Notes: a model not told the origin generated them from the sequence alone. Positions 36,798-48,397 are shown, counted from the stretch's first letter. The stretch: DNA of 64,000 nucleotides from Juglans regia (GCF_001411555.2 NC_049916.1:22599558-22663557); one strand, 5' to 3'. Numbers and translations are program-made.

Positions 36798-37234
36798 AAT
36801 GAAATACAACTCAAAACTCTCACAACAAAACTAGGGCACTGCAACAGCGAATTGAACAAACATGAGGAAGCAGCTGCCAACAATCATAATATTTAATAAT
36901 CAGCAGTACTACTAGCAATTGAGATAACTTCACATCACCATCTCTTATGCCCCAACCAATTGGGTAAATGAGAATTATGTTCGCACTCGAACTTTCCAAG
37001 TGGGCCACGGAGGGAAAATGACCATCTTGGGGATGTTGGCCCAAATAAATTAATAATTATCATGCACGCTTAGGGTTTTAGTTTTATCTCTTGCCTACTG
37101 ATAATTTTGTGCCACATTCTAGAGAAGAGAAAGAGTTGGATGGCCCAGCAGCCTATTGCCAAACTTGGACTAAAGCATGAACTGTGAAGGTTTTAATATA
37201 ATATACAATCATGAGTTGTGCAAGTGCCTGCACT
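36798..37234. other. Spacer between copia element and MITE
   Basis: About 440 bp of unique-looking sequence without a recognisable gene. Short frames here share no features with known proteins. Confidence 0.4.
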
Positions 37235-37475
37235 TTTTTAAGTAATACTACGTACAAGTCTCAAATAGACAAGCATTGCCTAGGCCCTTTGTAAAAAAAA
37301 AAAAAATCCCACAAAAAAAGAATGGTTTTTACACTTTTTCAAAGTAGAGTCTACTTTTTTTATAAAAGTTTGCAAGAGATTTGTCTATTTGAAACTTGTA
37401 CAAATCATTTTTCTTTTTCAAAAGGAATGCGCAGCGCTTGCACACTCTATGACTGCAAATATCATTTCTATAATG
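37235..37475. repeat. MITE copy 5 (TCGTG family) with a nested foldback at 37252-37401
   Basis: The outer ends, AGTAATACTACGTAC on the left and CTCTATGACTGCAAATATCA on the right, match the MITE family at 2815, 3015, 49583 and 50166. Inside, GTACAAGTCTCAAATAGACA at 37252 is an approximate inverted repeat of the sequence ending at 37401 (TTGTCTATTTGAAACTTGTA plus C), marking a second 150-bp foldback element nested in the first. Neither codes. Confidence 0.55.
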
Positions 37476-38048
37476 ATATAAAAGATGGAGCTTCAAATTT
37501 TCAACTAAGCAATTGTCATGGACGTCCACTATAAATATTGATTTCAAATTTCCAAACCAAGAGATTGATTTTCTATCATTTTCTCTTATTATTCTTTTTC
37601 ATCAATGATAGCTTAATATTAGGTACGTATTTGAGGAAGGGTGCATTGGTAAGTTTTATCACCCGGTGGATGCGCCTTTGGTTTCGCATTTACTTTATGC
37701 GGATGATTTTTCTTGTTTTTGCTAATGGGATACGCGGTCTTTATGAATGTTGATGAAGACCTTGGGATTGTATGAGAACTAGTCAGGCCAAAAAATAAAT
37801 AAGGAGAAATCGGCACTTTTTCCTTCAAAGCACATTAGTCTATCACGGCGCCGTGGACTGCGTCGGGGTTTGTGGAAGGTAGTTTTCCGGTGACATATTT
37901 GGGGGTACCTTTAGTATCTGGTAGGCTTACGGCTAGATCGCTTGAACTGCTTGTTAATAAAATACATTATAAGGTGGCAAGATGGAAATTCAAGTTATTG
38001 TCCTAGGGAGGTCGGTTAATACTATTGAAACATGTGCTAACTTGCATG

Positions 38049-38619
38049 TAGGGGTGATACCCGCATGGTGCGGGGCAGGGGGTACCCTCCCCCGCACCCC
38101 GCCCCGCACCATGCGGGGTTTGGAGGTTTTCCCCCCGCCCCCCGCCTTTTGACCACATTGTGTTTAAAAAAAAAAATTGGTCTAAAAATATTTTTTTAGA
38201 CCCAAATTATAATATAATTTAAATAATAAATTAAAACTTATAAATATAAAAAAAAACTTAAACTCATTAGAGTTAGATTTTGGATTGATTTGGCCTCCTA
38301 GGCCAACCTTTATATATGAGGCCAAGGCAATACAATAATCATCCTTAAGCAATGTGGGACTTACTAAATTATATTCAAGTCATTGGACTAAGTTCCACAT
38401 TGCTTAATGATGATTATTGTATTGTCTTGGCCTCATATATAAAAGTTGGCCTAGGAGGCCAAGGCAATCCAATGACTTGAATATAATTTTAAGTCTTTAA
38501 TATTTTGTATATATCTATATACAATATATTTATTTATATATATAAATAAATAAATTTTTTATATGTGGAGCGGGGGCGGGGCCCTAGTGGGGTCATCCCG
38601 CCCCCGTTGCCCACCCCTA
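38049..38619. mobile_element. hAT-type non-autonomous element (MITE) inside the LINE
   Basis: The ends are TAGGGGTG (38049-38056) and CACCCCTA (38612-38619), and the 8-bp CTTGCATG is duplicated on both sides (38041-38048 and 38620-38627). An 8-bp duplication with TAGGGGTG-type ends is diagnostic of hAT elements. The subterminal parts are very GC-rich (gcggggcgggg-like), in contrast to the AT-rich centre. It has no coding capacity and must depend on a transposase elsewhere. It carries a long hairpin at 38281-38471. Confidence 0.9.
38281..38471. repeat. Long hairpin (two inverted arms of about 81 bp)
   Basis: The left arm 38281-38361 and right arm 38391-38471 are inverted copies with only a few differences (four mismatches in the inner 72 positions) around a loop of about 29 bp. 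The arms share GGCCTCCTAGGCCAAC, ATATATGAGGCCAAG and CAATACAATAATCAT. The loop itself (ATTATATTCAAGTCATTGGA) is repeated inverted just outside the right arm. It could be a foldback element nested in the hAT MITE, or part of it. Confidence 0.85.
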
Positions 38620-38702
38620 CTTGCATGTCTACTCATCTTTTTGCAGTTCTTAATGTGCTGAAAGTGACTTTGAAGAAGTTGAATTACATATTCTCCTCCC
38701 TC

Positions 38703-38734
38703 TTTTTTTTTTTTTTTGGGGGGGGGGGGGGGGG
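38703..38734. repeat. T15-G17 homopolymer pair
   Basis: Fifteen T followed by seventeen G. It lies in what was LINE coding sequence, so it arose after insertion or is an assembly or read error. Confidence 0.8.
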
Positions 38735-40659
38735 TTCAATGGGAAGTCTAAGAAGAAATGGTGTTCTTGGTCCAAGTTGTGCAAGCCGACGATGGAGGGG
38801 GCTCTGTGATGGTTTACAGGAATTTTCAAATGTCCAATGCTTTTTGCACATGAAATTTGCTTGGTGTCTTATGGCTATGGGTAATTTGTGGACCAGGTTC
38901 TTTAAAGCCAAGTACTTTAAACTACATCTCTTGCTTGCCAAGAATTTAGTGTCTTGCTCAAGGTTTAAAAGGCATGTGATGTCGGTTTTACGTAATGTGT
39001 GAGGGAATATTTGTTGGAAAGTTAGAGAGGGTGGGGTATCATTCCGGTTTGATCGGTAGATGGCGAATGATCCACTCTGTTTGAGAGTGCCAGATGTGCC
39101 TAATCCTGTTTGAGAGTGCCAGATGTTCAAATAAGGGAGTGTTGGGTTGATAATCTATGAGACTATGAATTTTTGGAGAATTTGGTTGGGGTCGAAATTA
39201 TGGGGGATATTTTGAACTCCTTAACAGTAGGGAAAGAGGGGGAGGATATCTTTGTATGGAAGCCTTCCTTTGATGGTGATTTTTCTTCAACAAGTGCGTG
39301 GGATGTTGTCCGGTGCAAAGTTGGATAAAATTCCAGGTATGGACTAGATCTGGAATAGGGTTTTGCCAAAGAAAATATCATTGTGTATGTGGAAGGCTCG
39401 GTTTCAATGTTTGTTAGTGGACACACGAGTGCAATCTTGTGGTGTTCTTTTGGCATCACGTTGCGATTGTTGCCTTGTTAAAAAAGTGGAGTCACTTAAT
39501 CAAATTCTTTGCTCAAGGGAGGTAGCGAGTCAAGTTTGGGAGAGAGCAGCTGTTGAGATGAAAATTCCTTGCACGGCGGTCGGGACTTGGTGGGCTCGTG
39601 TATCTAAATGGTTCTCGTTCTTGAAGAATGCCTCGTCAAGGGGCATGCTTATTGGTCTGCTACTTAGTCTTATAACCAGAAGATTGTGGTAGCGTCGTTG
39701 TAAGGCACGAATGGAAGGTTTTTTAGAGGTCGTTGAAATTTTGGATGAGAAAGTTGTAGGAGGAGTGCATGAAAATAGGCTCGCTTTTGTCTTTGGATAA
39801 GTGAATTCTTCAATCTTTAGACATTCCTTTGTTGCCTGTTAGACGACGTCGTCCTCGACTTGTTACATGGAGTAAGCCATCGCATGGGTGTTTAAAACTC
39901 AATGTCGATGGTAGCTACAGAGGCAATCCGTGGACATGAGGAGGAGGAGGGGTGATTCGGGATAGCCATGGTAATGTCAAGGGAGCATTTCCTGCTAGTT
40001 TTGGCCATGGAACTAACAATGAGGCAAAGTTAAGGGCCCTCAAGGAGGGTGTTGCTTTGTGTAAGACTTTGAGTTTTTTAAATTTGGAAATTAAGTGTGA
40101 CTCCAAGATAGTGGTGGATTGGGTGATTGCTGGGAGCTGCTCGGTTTGGTATCTCTAGGAGTTTTGGGAGGAAATGGTTAAGGAACTCCACGGTGTCAAC
40201 TTCAAAATTAGGCATCAACTCAGAGAAGGTAATCAAGCTGCGGATTTTTTGGTATGTAGAGATGAAGAAGATTTGACATGCAATTATATGGATGCGGCAT
40301 CACTGCCCAACATTTTAAGGGGCATCATTCGGCTGATAAAATAGGTTTGCCATACCTTAGACCTTAGTTTATTTGTTTGTTTGGTTTTTTTTGTTTTTAT
40401 TGGTATATGCATTGTACCGTTTATGGTTTTCGTGGATTTGTTTGTCCGTGCTTCTGTAAGTCCTCCACCTTTGGTGAGGCTATGAATAAAAAAAAAAGAA
40501 TAGTTAAAAAAAAAAAGGGGTACGTATTTGTCATGAGCTAAAAGTGATTTGCTTGATTGTTTCAACAGAAGTAAATAATGAAGTGATCCATTGAAGATTT
40601 TCCTGTCAAGCACCAAGATGGTTTCTTTATCGACTTATTGAGCTACTCTTCCTGCGAAT

Positions 40660-40800
40660 AATGTTCTTCATCATTCATTTTTCTATCATTCTATCATCAT
40701 TTCATAATATATAGAATTAAATAATTAAAAATTATTTATTATATTTTACTTGTGAACCAACCATTTAATATCATATCAAAAAATGTGAAATATTGAGAGA
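40660..40800. repeat. MITE related to the flanks of element B
   Basis: The ends TTTTTCTATCATTCTATCAT and, on the other strand, TCTATAATCATTCTCTCAAT are approximate inverted repeats. The internal CCATTTAATATCATATC matches the segments at 14253-14268 and 20701-20717 next to element B. About 140 bp, non-coding. Confidence 0.5.
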
Positions 40801-43260
40801 ATGATTATAGACAAAAAAAATTAAAAATTAAAAATTAAAAATTATTCATTATAACGAATATTAATTTTTTTGAAACGCTGGCCTAGATGTGAAGTTTTAG
40901 GGAAATTTGACAAATAGAATCTCACCTTCCTCGGGAAGAAAAGGCCTTTCAAATGATCCCACTACAACTTTGACCAGTATGGAAAAGTCAAAAGTTACTC
41001 AAGAATCATGTCGCCTCCTGAGTTTGAAACTCCACAATGACACTCTTCAGATCTATCGGACAGAGAGAATTTAAAAACTCATTGTCGAAGGCTTGTCCGC
41101 CTTGGAACTAGTCGAGACAATTTCCTAAACACCCAGTTACAATCAAGAATCGATTTCTGCTTCATCTGATTTTCAAACTACAACCTGGTTATTTCACGAG
41201 GCTCAAATGACCAGCATGGTTGCTTAGGCGCTTGCACAGAGATGGAAAACCGGGGGAGAAGGCAGATAAACCAAGAATCGATCAAGTTCTTTTATTATTA
41301 TTATTAGTATAAAGAAAATAAAGCTTTTATTAAAGCAAGAAGAATCGATCAAGTTCTTCTTAACAAAAGACATCTGATAACTAAAATGAAGCGTATCCGG
41401 TCACTAATCTCAGTCTCGACCATTATATTCATGTCACCAGAACCTGTAAAAAAGGCTGCAGTGTAAAACTGAAAGTAGGACCTGTGAGCTGCCAACGAAA
41501 CTCGGAAAGACCAGACAGGATTTGCAGCAATATAGGCAGGCTTGAGCGTTGTAAAAAACCGTTTACATGCACATACAACATTACTATCTTTCCCAGAAAC
41601 GTATTTTATGATCAATGATTCAAATATTATTTTCTGCTTTTGCTCCCATCAAGATGAGCCCCACAAACCTGATTTATGTTCATTAATTTACAATACAGAC
41701 TCCATAGACTGTCACTTAGGGTAGAGACCAAACTAAATTTTGTGTAACAGTTTTATGCAAAAGAAGGCCAATACAATGAATTACCAATCAAGCATGGAAG
41801 AAAGAGAGATGCTTACATGAGACTACCCACAGTCTTAAGATTGAACAAAATCTCATGCAATGATTGAAAAATTAATCAGATGATACACCTCTACCTACAT
41901 CTTTTGCTTGGCATCAGCAGCTAAAGTTAGAACAAAAGATGATACTAAAATCAAAGAATCTAAACCGGAATCAACCTAAATGCAAAGTCCCGGTCAGCTA
42001 AACTCAGCACCATAACATGAGAGGGGCCCTACCATTCTAAAAGGTTGACAAGTTATTATACTTTTCCAATGCAGACAAAGTGAACGTGACCTCAATCTAT
42101 GTGACAAGAAGCTTTTCTTGGATCAGTGAATAGCCCTGCATTGGGGCAGGGTGAAAAACTTGATTTGAAAATCAATATCTACCCTTTTTGGAAGCACAGA
42201 AGAATTTATCCTAGAAGCACAATAGTGAAGTTCTCAAAAGCGCGGTCCTGAACCAAAACAAAAACCTTATTCGTTGGTTAACTGAGCCATAATCAGAACA
42301 TTACTAATTAAGGTTTTGGTCAGTACTTAAGATACAACATAAGAGGAGCCATTCAACATCAACCGACTCTTTTTGTAAAATACTGAGTTATCAGTTACAA
42401 GATAGTCAGCCTGCTTATCCAAAACATCAGGATAAGTTCAGCAGATTCTATGCAAGATAATTGAGCGAAGGTGATTAAGGAAACTATCACTCTCAGCTTG
42501 TATGGATTCCTTGCTCCTCTAAAACCAGTGTAGAGCCAGCACCATTTGAGATGGGCAGGCAAGAAGCGGATGTGACCAATGATTAGAACCACATACCAAT
42601 GCAATGAGAAGTCAATATCTCAAAAGGATCAGTAATTGAAGCATATAAAAGCCCAAAAACTTAATCTTTGACTTGGAGAGGTCAGATCAGATAATAACTA
42701 ATGACCAACCTCACCAAACAGGTATTTAAGACATTACACCAACATAGTATGATATTTTTACTTAGGAAGTATAAAGGAGATACCATAAGTATAGTGACCA
42801 GCCGGTTTTTATACAATAACGAATAATCTTTAAATTTTTATCGAACAAAAAAACAGATTCTAAAAGTTTCAAACATTCTAAAAATTAGATATGGTTTCTT
42901 TTCATTCATTAGTAAACATATCAAGAATAATAGCTCATGAAAGAAAATCCTCTTTCCTGGATTTCCTACAACAATTCATTAGTCATACATAGCATCTCAA
43001 GTACCATTACCAAGGGAAAGATCAACATACAAAACTGCTCCATTTCAAAACTGCTAACCAAAAGAAGGAAACGAGATTATAAATATCATCATCTTCTGGT
43101 TATTATTAATATCATCAGCAGCAGCATCAGAACGAGGCTCAAACCATCTCAGTCATGCATTTTATCCAATATTTCAACCATGACCGAGGGTTTATAAGAT
43201 AAAGATTACAGCTACGTTCTTTTTTTCTTTTCTTTTTTTAAGAACTAAAAGAGAAAATAC
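40801..43260. other. 3' side of the SAM gene, possibly its untranslated exons
   Basis: No protein-coding similarity. The composition is more balanced than in the surrounding TE regions and T-rich tracts on the minus strand occur at intervals, so 3' UTR exons of the minus-strand SAM gene could extend to about 41.3 kb. This is inference; there is no direct evidence. An open frame at 41349-41615 on the minus strand has no recognised relative. Confidence 0.35.
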
Positions 43261-44148
43261 TCACGAAAAACCCTTGCGAAGCTTTTGAATTGCGGAATAC
43301 ATTTTGCGCCTGGAGCCAATGGCATTGATTCCCATATCCTTGAGATCCTCCAGCGTCAACATCGGCAAAACATCGTCGTCTACCTCATGTATCTCAAACA
43401 CCGGCGCGTACCGACTCAACCCCAATTCGAACAGCCACGACCTCACTCCCTCGCTCGTCACACACTTCCGGTCCCTCGAATCAGACTCGGGGAAGTTGTC
43501 CAACTCAACGGCGTCGTTTTCGCGACTCTCCGAAGCCCTAGCCAGGCCTTGCCTTCTAAATCCGTGCCACAAATCGAGCTCCACCTTGTCGACCGAGTGG
43601 ACTGGGCTGTGGTCCTTCTGCTGACTGTCCGAGTCCGGATCGAAATCTCTAAATCCTTCGTTTTGGTTGCCGTCTTCTCTGCTGTCGCCCTCGGCCACGG
43701 CTCCGTCTTCTATTCTCGTGACCCAATTAGATCGGGCCCGCTTCGTCGCGCCCCGCTTCGCCTTCTTCCGGTTTGCGAATTCGAGATTCCCGTCGCCATT
43801 TTGGTTCCTATCTTCTGGAGGCTCCTGGATATCGTGGTAATCGCCGCCGTTGACGAGGTTGGTAAGGAGCCGAGCCTTCACCGACTTAGAGGAATGCTCC
43901 TTGGGGAGCCTACAGGGATGTTGCTTGTTTCGTCGGACGTGAGACTCATACGAGAGAGTGGCTGGCTGGTCTCCGATTTCGCCTAATCGGACGCTGGGCC
44001 GGCGTTGCCGTTTCGGGGCCAAAGCCTGTCCGGGGTTGTCGGTCGACAGTACGGCATTCGTCGCTTCTAATGCTGTTGTCGTGGTTGCGGTTGCGGCTGT
44101 TGGGCCGGCGGTCATTAGGGCTTCTGGTGGTTGTAGCTCAGCTGCCAT
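43261..44148 (-). CDS. SAM-domain protein, probably nuclear
   Basis: A single uninterrupted frame of 295 residues starting at ATG 44148 (MAAELQPPEALMTAG). The longer frame to 44172 has only a GTG codon and is not used. Near residue 45 is a conserved basic block, PKRQRRPSVRLGEIGDQ, and near residue 125 another (RKKAKRGATKRARSNWV), both nuclear-localisation-like. The middle is acidic and disordered. From about residue 230 to the end lies a sterile alpha motif: VRSWLFELGLSRYAPVFEI, VDDDVLPMLTLEDLKDMGI and IGSRRKMYSAIQKL. SAM domains mediate protein-protein or RNA contacts. The plant members of this group have no defined function that I can name. The stop codon TGA lies within GTGAGT, a perfect splice-donor-like sequence. 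Confidence 0.8.
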   Translation of the reverse strand: MAAELQPPEALMTAGPTAATATTTTALEATNAVLSTDNPGQALAPKRQRRPSVRLGEIGDQPATLSYESHVRRNKQHPCRLPKEHSSKSVKARLLTNLVNGGDYHDIQEPPEDRNQNGDGNLEFANRKKAKRGATKRARSNWVTRIEDGAVAEGDSREDGNQNEGFRDFDPDSDSQQKDHSPVHSVDKVELDLWHGFRRQGLARASESRENDAVELDNFPESDSRDRKCVTSEGVRSWLFELGLSRYAPVFEIHEVDDDVLPMLTLEDLKDMGINAIGSRRKMYSAIQKLRKGFS

Positions 44149-44482
44149 TACAGTGGGTGCGTAGGAAGTCACAGAGAGCCCGAGTCACTGTGTGCGCAAG
44201 CGTGCGCAGGATAAGGCTAAGTGGTACACACGGGGGAGATCGGCTTTGAATGTTGTCTTCCACTCTCCGCCGTTGGATCTGCATCGAAGTTCGTGAACTT
44301 GTTTTTTAATTTATTTTAAGCTTTTGATATTTAGTAGGTACGAATAAAAGAATGGCCGGACCAGAGAAATAGGGCTGAGCAGACCTGACCAGATTATGGG
44401 CCAGGCAATTTAACATTGGGCTTGAAATTAAGCTAGGCCGGCACTCAAGTACCGTGTAAATTTTACCATTTCTATAATGGGT
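44149..44482. other. Upstream region of the SAM gene
   Basis: This should contain the minus-strand promoter and 5' UTR. The first 120 bp are GC-richer than beyond. No certain TATA element was seen. Confidence 0.4.
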
Positions 44483-44722
44483 AGTGATAGGGTTACTATC
44501 TCATTATTATCTATTTACTATTAAGTACATTTCAAGTTTTTTTTTAGTATTTTTTTTTAATTATTTTTTTAACATCCTTAATCACTAAGAAAAAATTAAG
44601 AATATATATAACTTTACTAATACTCACTTTCTTAATCATTAAGTAAAAGAAAAAATTTAAAAAAAAAATCAAATACAAAAAGAATAATATATGGATAGTA
44701 GTAGAATAATAACCCTATCATT
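44483..44722. repeat. MITE with TGATAGGGTTA-type inverted ends
   Basis: The left end AGTGATAGGGTTACTATC and the right end, read on the other strand, AATGATAGGGTTATTATT are terminal inverted repeats. The core shares a TTTTTTTAACATCCTTAA segment and a following CACTAAG-AAAAAATTAA segment with the insertion at 45058-45292. About 240 bp, non-coding. Confidence 0.65.
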
Positions 44723-44741
44723 GTTCTTCTATAATTAAAAG

Positions 44742-45545
44742 TAGGGCTGTGAATAAATCAATATGTTCGAATCGATAGTACATTTGGTACTCGCCTAGTT
44801 AAACTCAAATCAAACTCGACTCGTGAAAAAAAAAAAACTCGCCCTTGAAAGTAAATATCCTCTAGATTAGTAAATAATACATACCCAACTAAACTTGACT
44901 CAACTCGACTAAGGCTCGTTTATGTCGGAGTCGACTCGTTAGCTTGAATCGATTAAAACTCATTCATATATTGATAAATATATACATACATTTATGTAAA
45001 TATACGTATATATGTATAAGCTAATAATATAAGCACAACCCTTTTATAATTAAATATAGGTGGTGTTAGCGGGTCGCCTAGCACTTACTACTGGGCGTAC
45101 TGCTAGCACAAATGTATAGTTTTTTTTTTTATCAATTTTGTGTAAATATTTTTTTAACATCCTTAACCATTGAGAAAAAATTAAAAAAATATATACAATT
45201 TTACTAATAATCACTTCATTAATCACTAAGTAAAATAAAATATTCGAGCAATAACTTTGAGCAGTAACATTAAAGGAGCTAAGTAGCAATTTTAATTAAA
45301 TATATAATATGTAACCTAATTACTTATGCCTATATATTGAATATGTTTCGTAGTTATATTTTATAATTTATACAATAATTAGTCGATAAAATTTAATAAT
45401 TTCATATACTAGTATGTGGGAACTATATATGAAATATATATGCTATCATATTATGTGTATGTGTTAATAATTTATGTAAACATATAATATATTGTTATTA
45501 TAGATAAATATCAACTAATTATATATTAATTACTTATATAATTAG
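44742..45545. mobile_element. hAT-like element copy 1, interrupted and truncated
   Basis: It starts TAGGGCTGTGAATAAATC and follows the sequence of the complete copy at 49939-50918 (shared TTGGTACTC, ACTCGACTCG, ATTGATAAATATATACATAC and CATATTATGTGTATGT blocks). A 235-bp insertion (45058-45292) interrupts it, and at 45545 it stops where the LTR at 45546 begins. Its right half is not seen in the window. Confidence 0.7.
45058..45292. mobile_element. Small insertion in hAT-like copy 1
   Basis: The 11-bp TAATTAAATAT is present on both sides (45047-45057 and 45293-45303) while the uninterrupted copy at 50390 has it once, which defines the insertion precisely. The insert begins AGGTGGTGTTAGCGGGTCGC and contains a poly-T tract and a TTTTTTTAACATCCTTAA block. 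No clear terminal inverted repeat was found, so its class is not certain. Confidence 0.7.
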
Positions 45546-48394
45546 TGTAATGACCCGGCCCAATATTTCTAAGGTTGAAATATAGATAATTTTATTGGAT
45601 CTAAATTAAGTTTAATGGGCTAATGTTATGGAATGTTGATGGGCTATTATTTATTTAGGTTTGTGTCATGTTGAGCCTAAATTAGACAATATATTATTTA
45701 CTTATTTAAATTTTAAAATATTATCAAAAATATTTTATTTTAACACATATTATGAATTTTATCAAATTCTATTAGTAACATGTGTAATTTTAATTGAGGT
45801 TATTGTTATTATTATTATTATTAGTGCTATTATTATTTGATTAACCATTAATAGAATGAACATAGTGAAATAAACTCGTGTCACGTTCTTCGTCTTCATG
45901 GATATGCACGTTATCAGTTTGTAACTAACGGCATTCAACGCATTGAAGCTCTCTTTATATTTCTTCGCAACAAACCACCTCGAATCAAAAAAGCCACCAC
46001 GTTGAAGTCAATCTGCATTCCACCTACTAGTAGTGTCATCGACCTCGTTAGGCCAAAACGAAAACCACCGTTGCATGGAACAAGCAAAAGAGCATGACTT
46101 TATTTTACACTCACAAAACAAAGCACGCCAATGCCACAAAAAGCTGCACTGGCACCACTTAGTGAGATGTCGTGCACCATGCAGCCACCACAGTTCACTA
46201 CCACTACCACTTCACGAAAGAATTAACCAATAGCTCTACACCGTGAAGCCCCTCTGACAAACATTATGTACACCATGCAACGCCGTGTTACACCACACGT
46301 ACCGCCACCAAACACCAACTGCTGAGACCCCACAACCAATACTTGCCATAAGGCACCGCCCATCTTCTTCGTAGGCCTCTCCATCCCTACCTGCACATGG
46401 TACGTCGGAACTTGCTCAAATCGAGAGGCTCGAACACCACAGGATGTTGGAGTTCTCGAGTTGCCACATAAATCTCCGGTCATTACCTCCCATCAACCCA
46501 TGGCAGTTTAGCCACCTAGATCCACCATGCATGGCATCCCTCCCTTTCCAGTAAGCCCAAGCCAATCTCTCCTCCAATTTATCTTCTTTGTTTCTCTCTC
46601 CCTCAAACTACATTGGAAGCATCTTTTACGCTAGGAGCTCTGCTACTATGCACAGAAGCTGCCGTCGTTGACCTCCGTCCGACCTCTCTCATTGTCCCTT
46701 CTTTCTTCCGCAATGCCCTCTGTCTCCTTGGGTAAGCTCTGCCACATATCCTTTTATTCATGAGTGGAAGTCAGCTGATCTCAAAGTTAAGGATGCTTTT
46801 AGGTTTTCAGATTTTCACAAAAATGCATACAATTACATATTATTACAAAATGTGCAATGCTACCCCTTGGTATGTAAGCATGGTAGAATGCCTTTTTTGA
46901 ACTAGTGTGTTTACGATGGGCATGATGACTCTTTTATTGGGCTTGAGTTAATTATTACGAAAATTTCATTAAGTTGGGTTTAGTTTATTTTGTTTAACTC
47001 AAAAATCCTATTTTTACATAAATCTTATTTTTACTTATAGAAAATAATTAAGAAATTTAAACTATATTAGTTATTATTAATTCTACAATTTAATATCAGT
47101 AGTAAATAGTAAGTGTTTAATCTTTTATTTTAAACACTTAAAATTTATTGTTTGAAATGAATCTTTATATGTTATTATTATAGATTTGGATATATTTATG
47201 CTATTAAAGTTTTAAATTTAAAATAAAGAAGTATGTTAAGAATATTTAAATAATATTAGTATTTATTAGATTTCTTGTAAAAGTCTAATAATTATGTTAA
47301 TTATAGGAAAGAATAGCTATTTTAAGAATGGAGGTTTTCACGACTTATTTTATTAGAATTTAAAATAACCCAAGTAGTCTACTAATTTATAATATGTTAT
47401 TATTATTTAAGTAATTTAAAAGATTATGGTGTTAAACAAAAGATTTATTTGGCTATTTTATAAATTAAGAATTTAATTAAGTATGATATTAATACATGTT
47501 GTTTCTAGACAGATTTAGTGACATTTAATATTGCGTATAGGTGATAAGTTACGAAGTAAGATTCAAGAAGAAATGCAGCGAAGTAAGTAATTTGATCACA
47601 AATTAGGATCATCACATATTAGCTTAGATAAAATTATTATTGAAGTCAATTCTTGAAAACCAATGTTTATGTATCTCACATGTCATGACTCATAATTACG
47701 CAAATATGTCATCCAGCAGAGCATACAAATGTCATTCCGCATCATATTTAGATTCAGAAATTATAATTATGTACGTATTATGTCATGCATCTCACGTTGC
47801 ATAAAACATGTAAGATATCTTAAGTTCAAGTGCAAGATAACATCAAATCAATTTAATCAGATGGTCATTCAAATACACGATACCAATGTAGTTTCAAGGT
47901 AGATGTGCAAACCCCAGACTCAAGCGTAGTCTACTATAGTATGCCAGAATTCTATCAGTGACTCTCATTGCTCTAGTGAGATGTAGGGTCGATGCACAAC
48001 CGTGTACATAGGGTTAAGTGTGTTGGTTAGTTAGATCAGTCAGTTAATTCAAATAAATCAAGACACGTCATGCATAACATAAGCATCAGTATGATCATCG
48101 TGATTTTAAACTCTCAGCATGAAATTTTTTATGAAAACTTTACGTTTATTATGTTTATATTGTGATAGATTTCTTACTGAGTCTTTGATTCATTTTAGTT
48201 TACTTCATGTTTTTAAACCACTCAGGTGAGGATGATGATCAATGCGAGCAGGCGAGCCAGACTTAGATGGAGTAGATAATGTTTAATTCCAGACCTTAAT
48301 TATTTATTTAGTTTGATTTATTATGAGATATCTTGCCAAGTTTATTTTATGAAAAATACATGACACTCCTAACCTACGGGAATTGGGTGTTACA
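45546..48394 (+). repeat. Long LTR (about 2.85 kb) of a retrotransposon
   Basis: It starts TGTAATGACCCGGCCCAATA and ends CGGGAATTGGGTGTTACA, with the TG..CA termini and short TGTAA/TTACA inverted ends of LTRs. It is directly followed by a primer-binding site. A GC-richer block at about 45880-46740 has no coding similarity and probably represents the transcribed leader. The size suggests a Ty3/gypsy-type or large non-autonomous (LARD-like) element. No partner LTR is in the window. Confidence 0.7.
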
Positions 48395-48397
48395 ATT

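Larger units (their letters stand above)
37650..40344 (+). pseudogene. LINE ORF2 remnant (reverse transcriptase to RNase H)
   Basis: The coding remnant is spread over several frames with stops. The C-terminal RNase H reads LNVDGSYRGNPW at about 39900, GGGVIRDSHGNVKGAFPAS, GTNNEAKLRALKEGVALCKT, LEIKCDSKIVVDWV and RHQLREGNQAADFLV, ending at TAG about 40344. The aspartate and glutamate residues of the RNase H site (DGS, NEA, CDS) are retained although the gene is dead. A T15-G17 homopolymer (38703-38734) lies inside the connection region. Confidence 0.85.
37634..40518 (+). mobile_element. 5'-truncated LINE with target-site duplication
   Basis: GGTACGTATTTG occurs at 37622-37633 and again at 40519-40530, directly after an A-rich 3' tail (about 40487-40516). 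Between them, plus-strand frames give late reverse transcriptase (APLVSHLLYADDFLVFANG at about 37674, with the YADD active site), the LINE connection region (HMKFAWCLMAMGNLWTRFF at about 38850), zinc-finger region (SLCMWKARFQCLLVD at about 39378) and RNase H (about 39900-40340). Earlier ORF2 and ORF1 are absent, as usual for truncated insertions. A hAT-type MITE (38049-38619) interrupts it. Confidence 0.9.

Noticed and set aside
43285..44164. Long plus-strand ORFs over the SAM gene
   Set aside because: Antisense shadows of a GC-rich coding exon; the minus strand carries the SAM domain.
44149..44172. N-terminal extension of the SAM protein beginning MTSYAP
   Set aside because: The codon at 44170-44172 (minus strand) is GTG; the first real ATG is at 44148.
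45880..46500. Possible gene in GC-richer block (ORFs 46033-46233 and 46223-46483)
   Set aside because: The block lies inside the long LTR and shows no protein motif; probably the element's transcribed leader.
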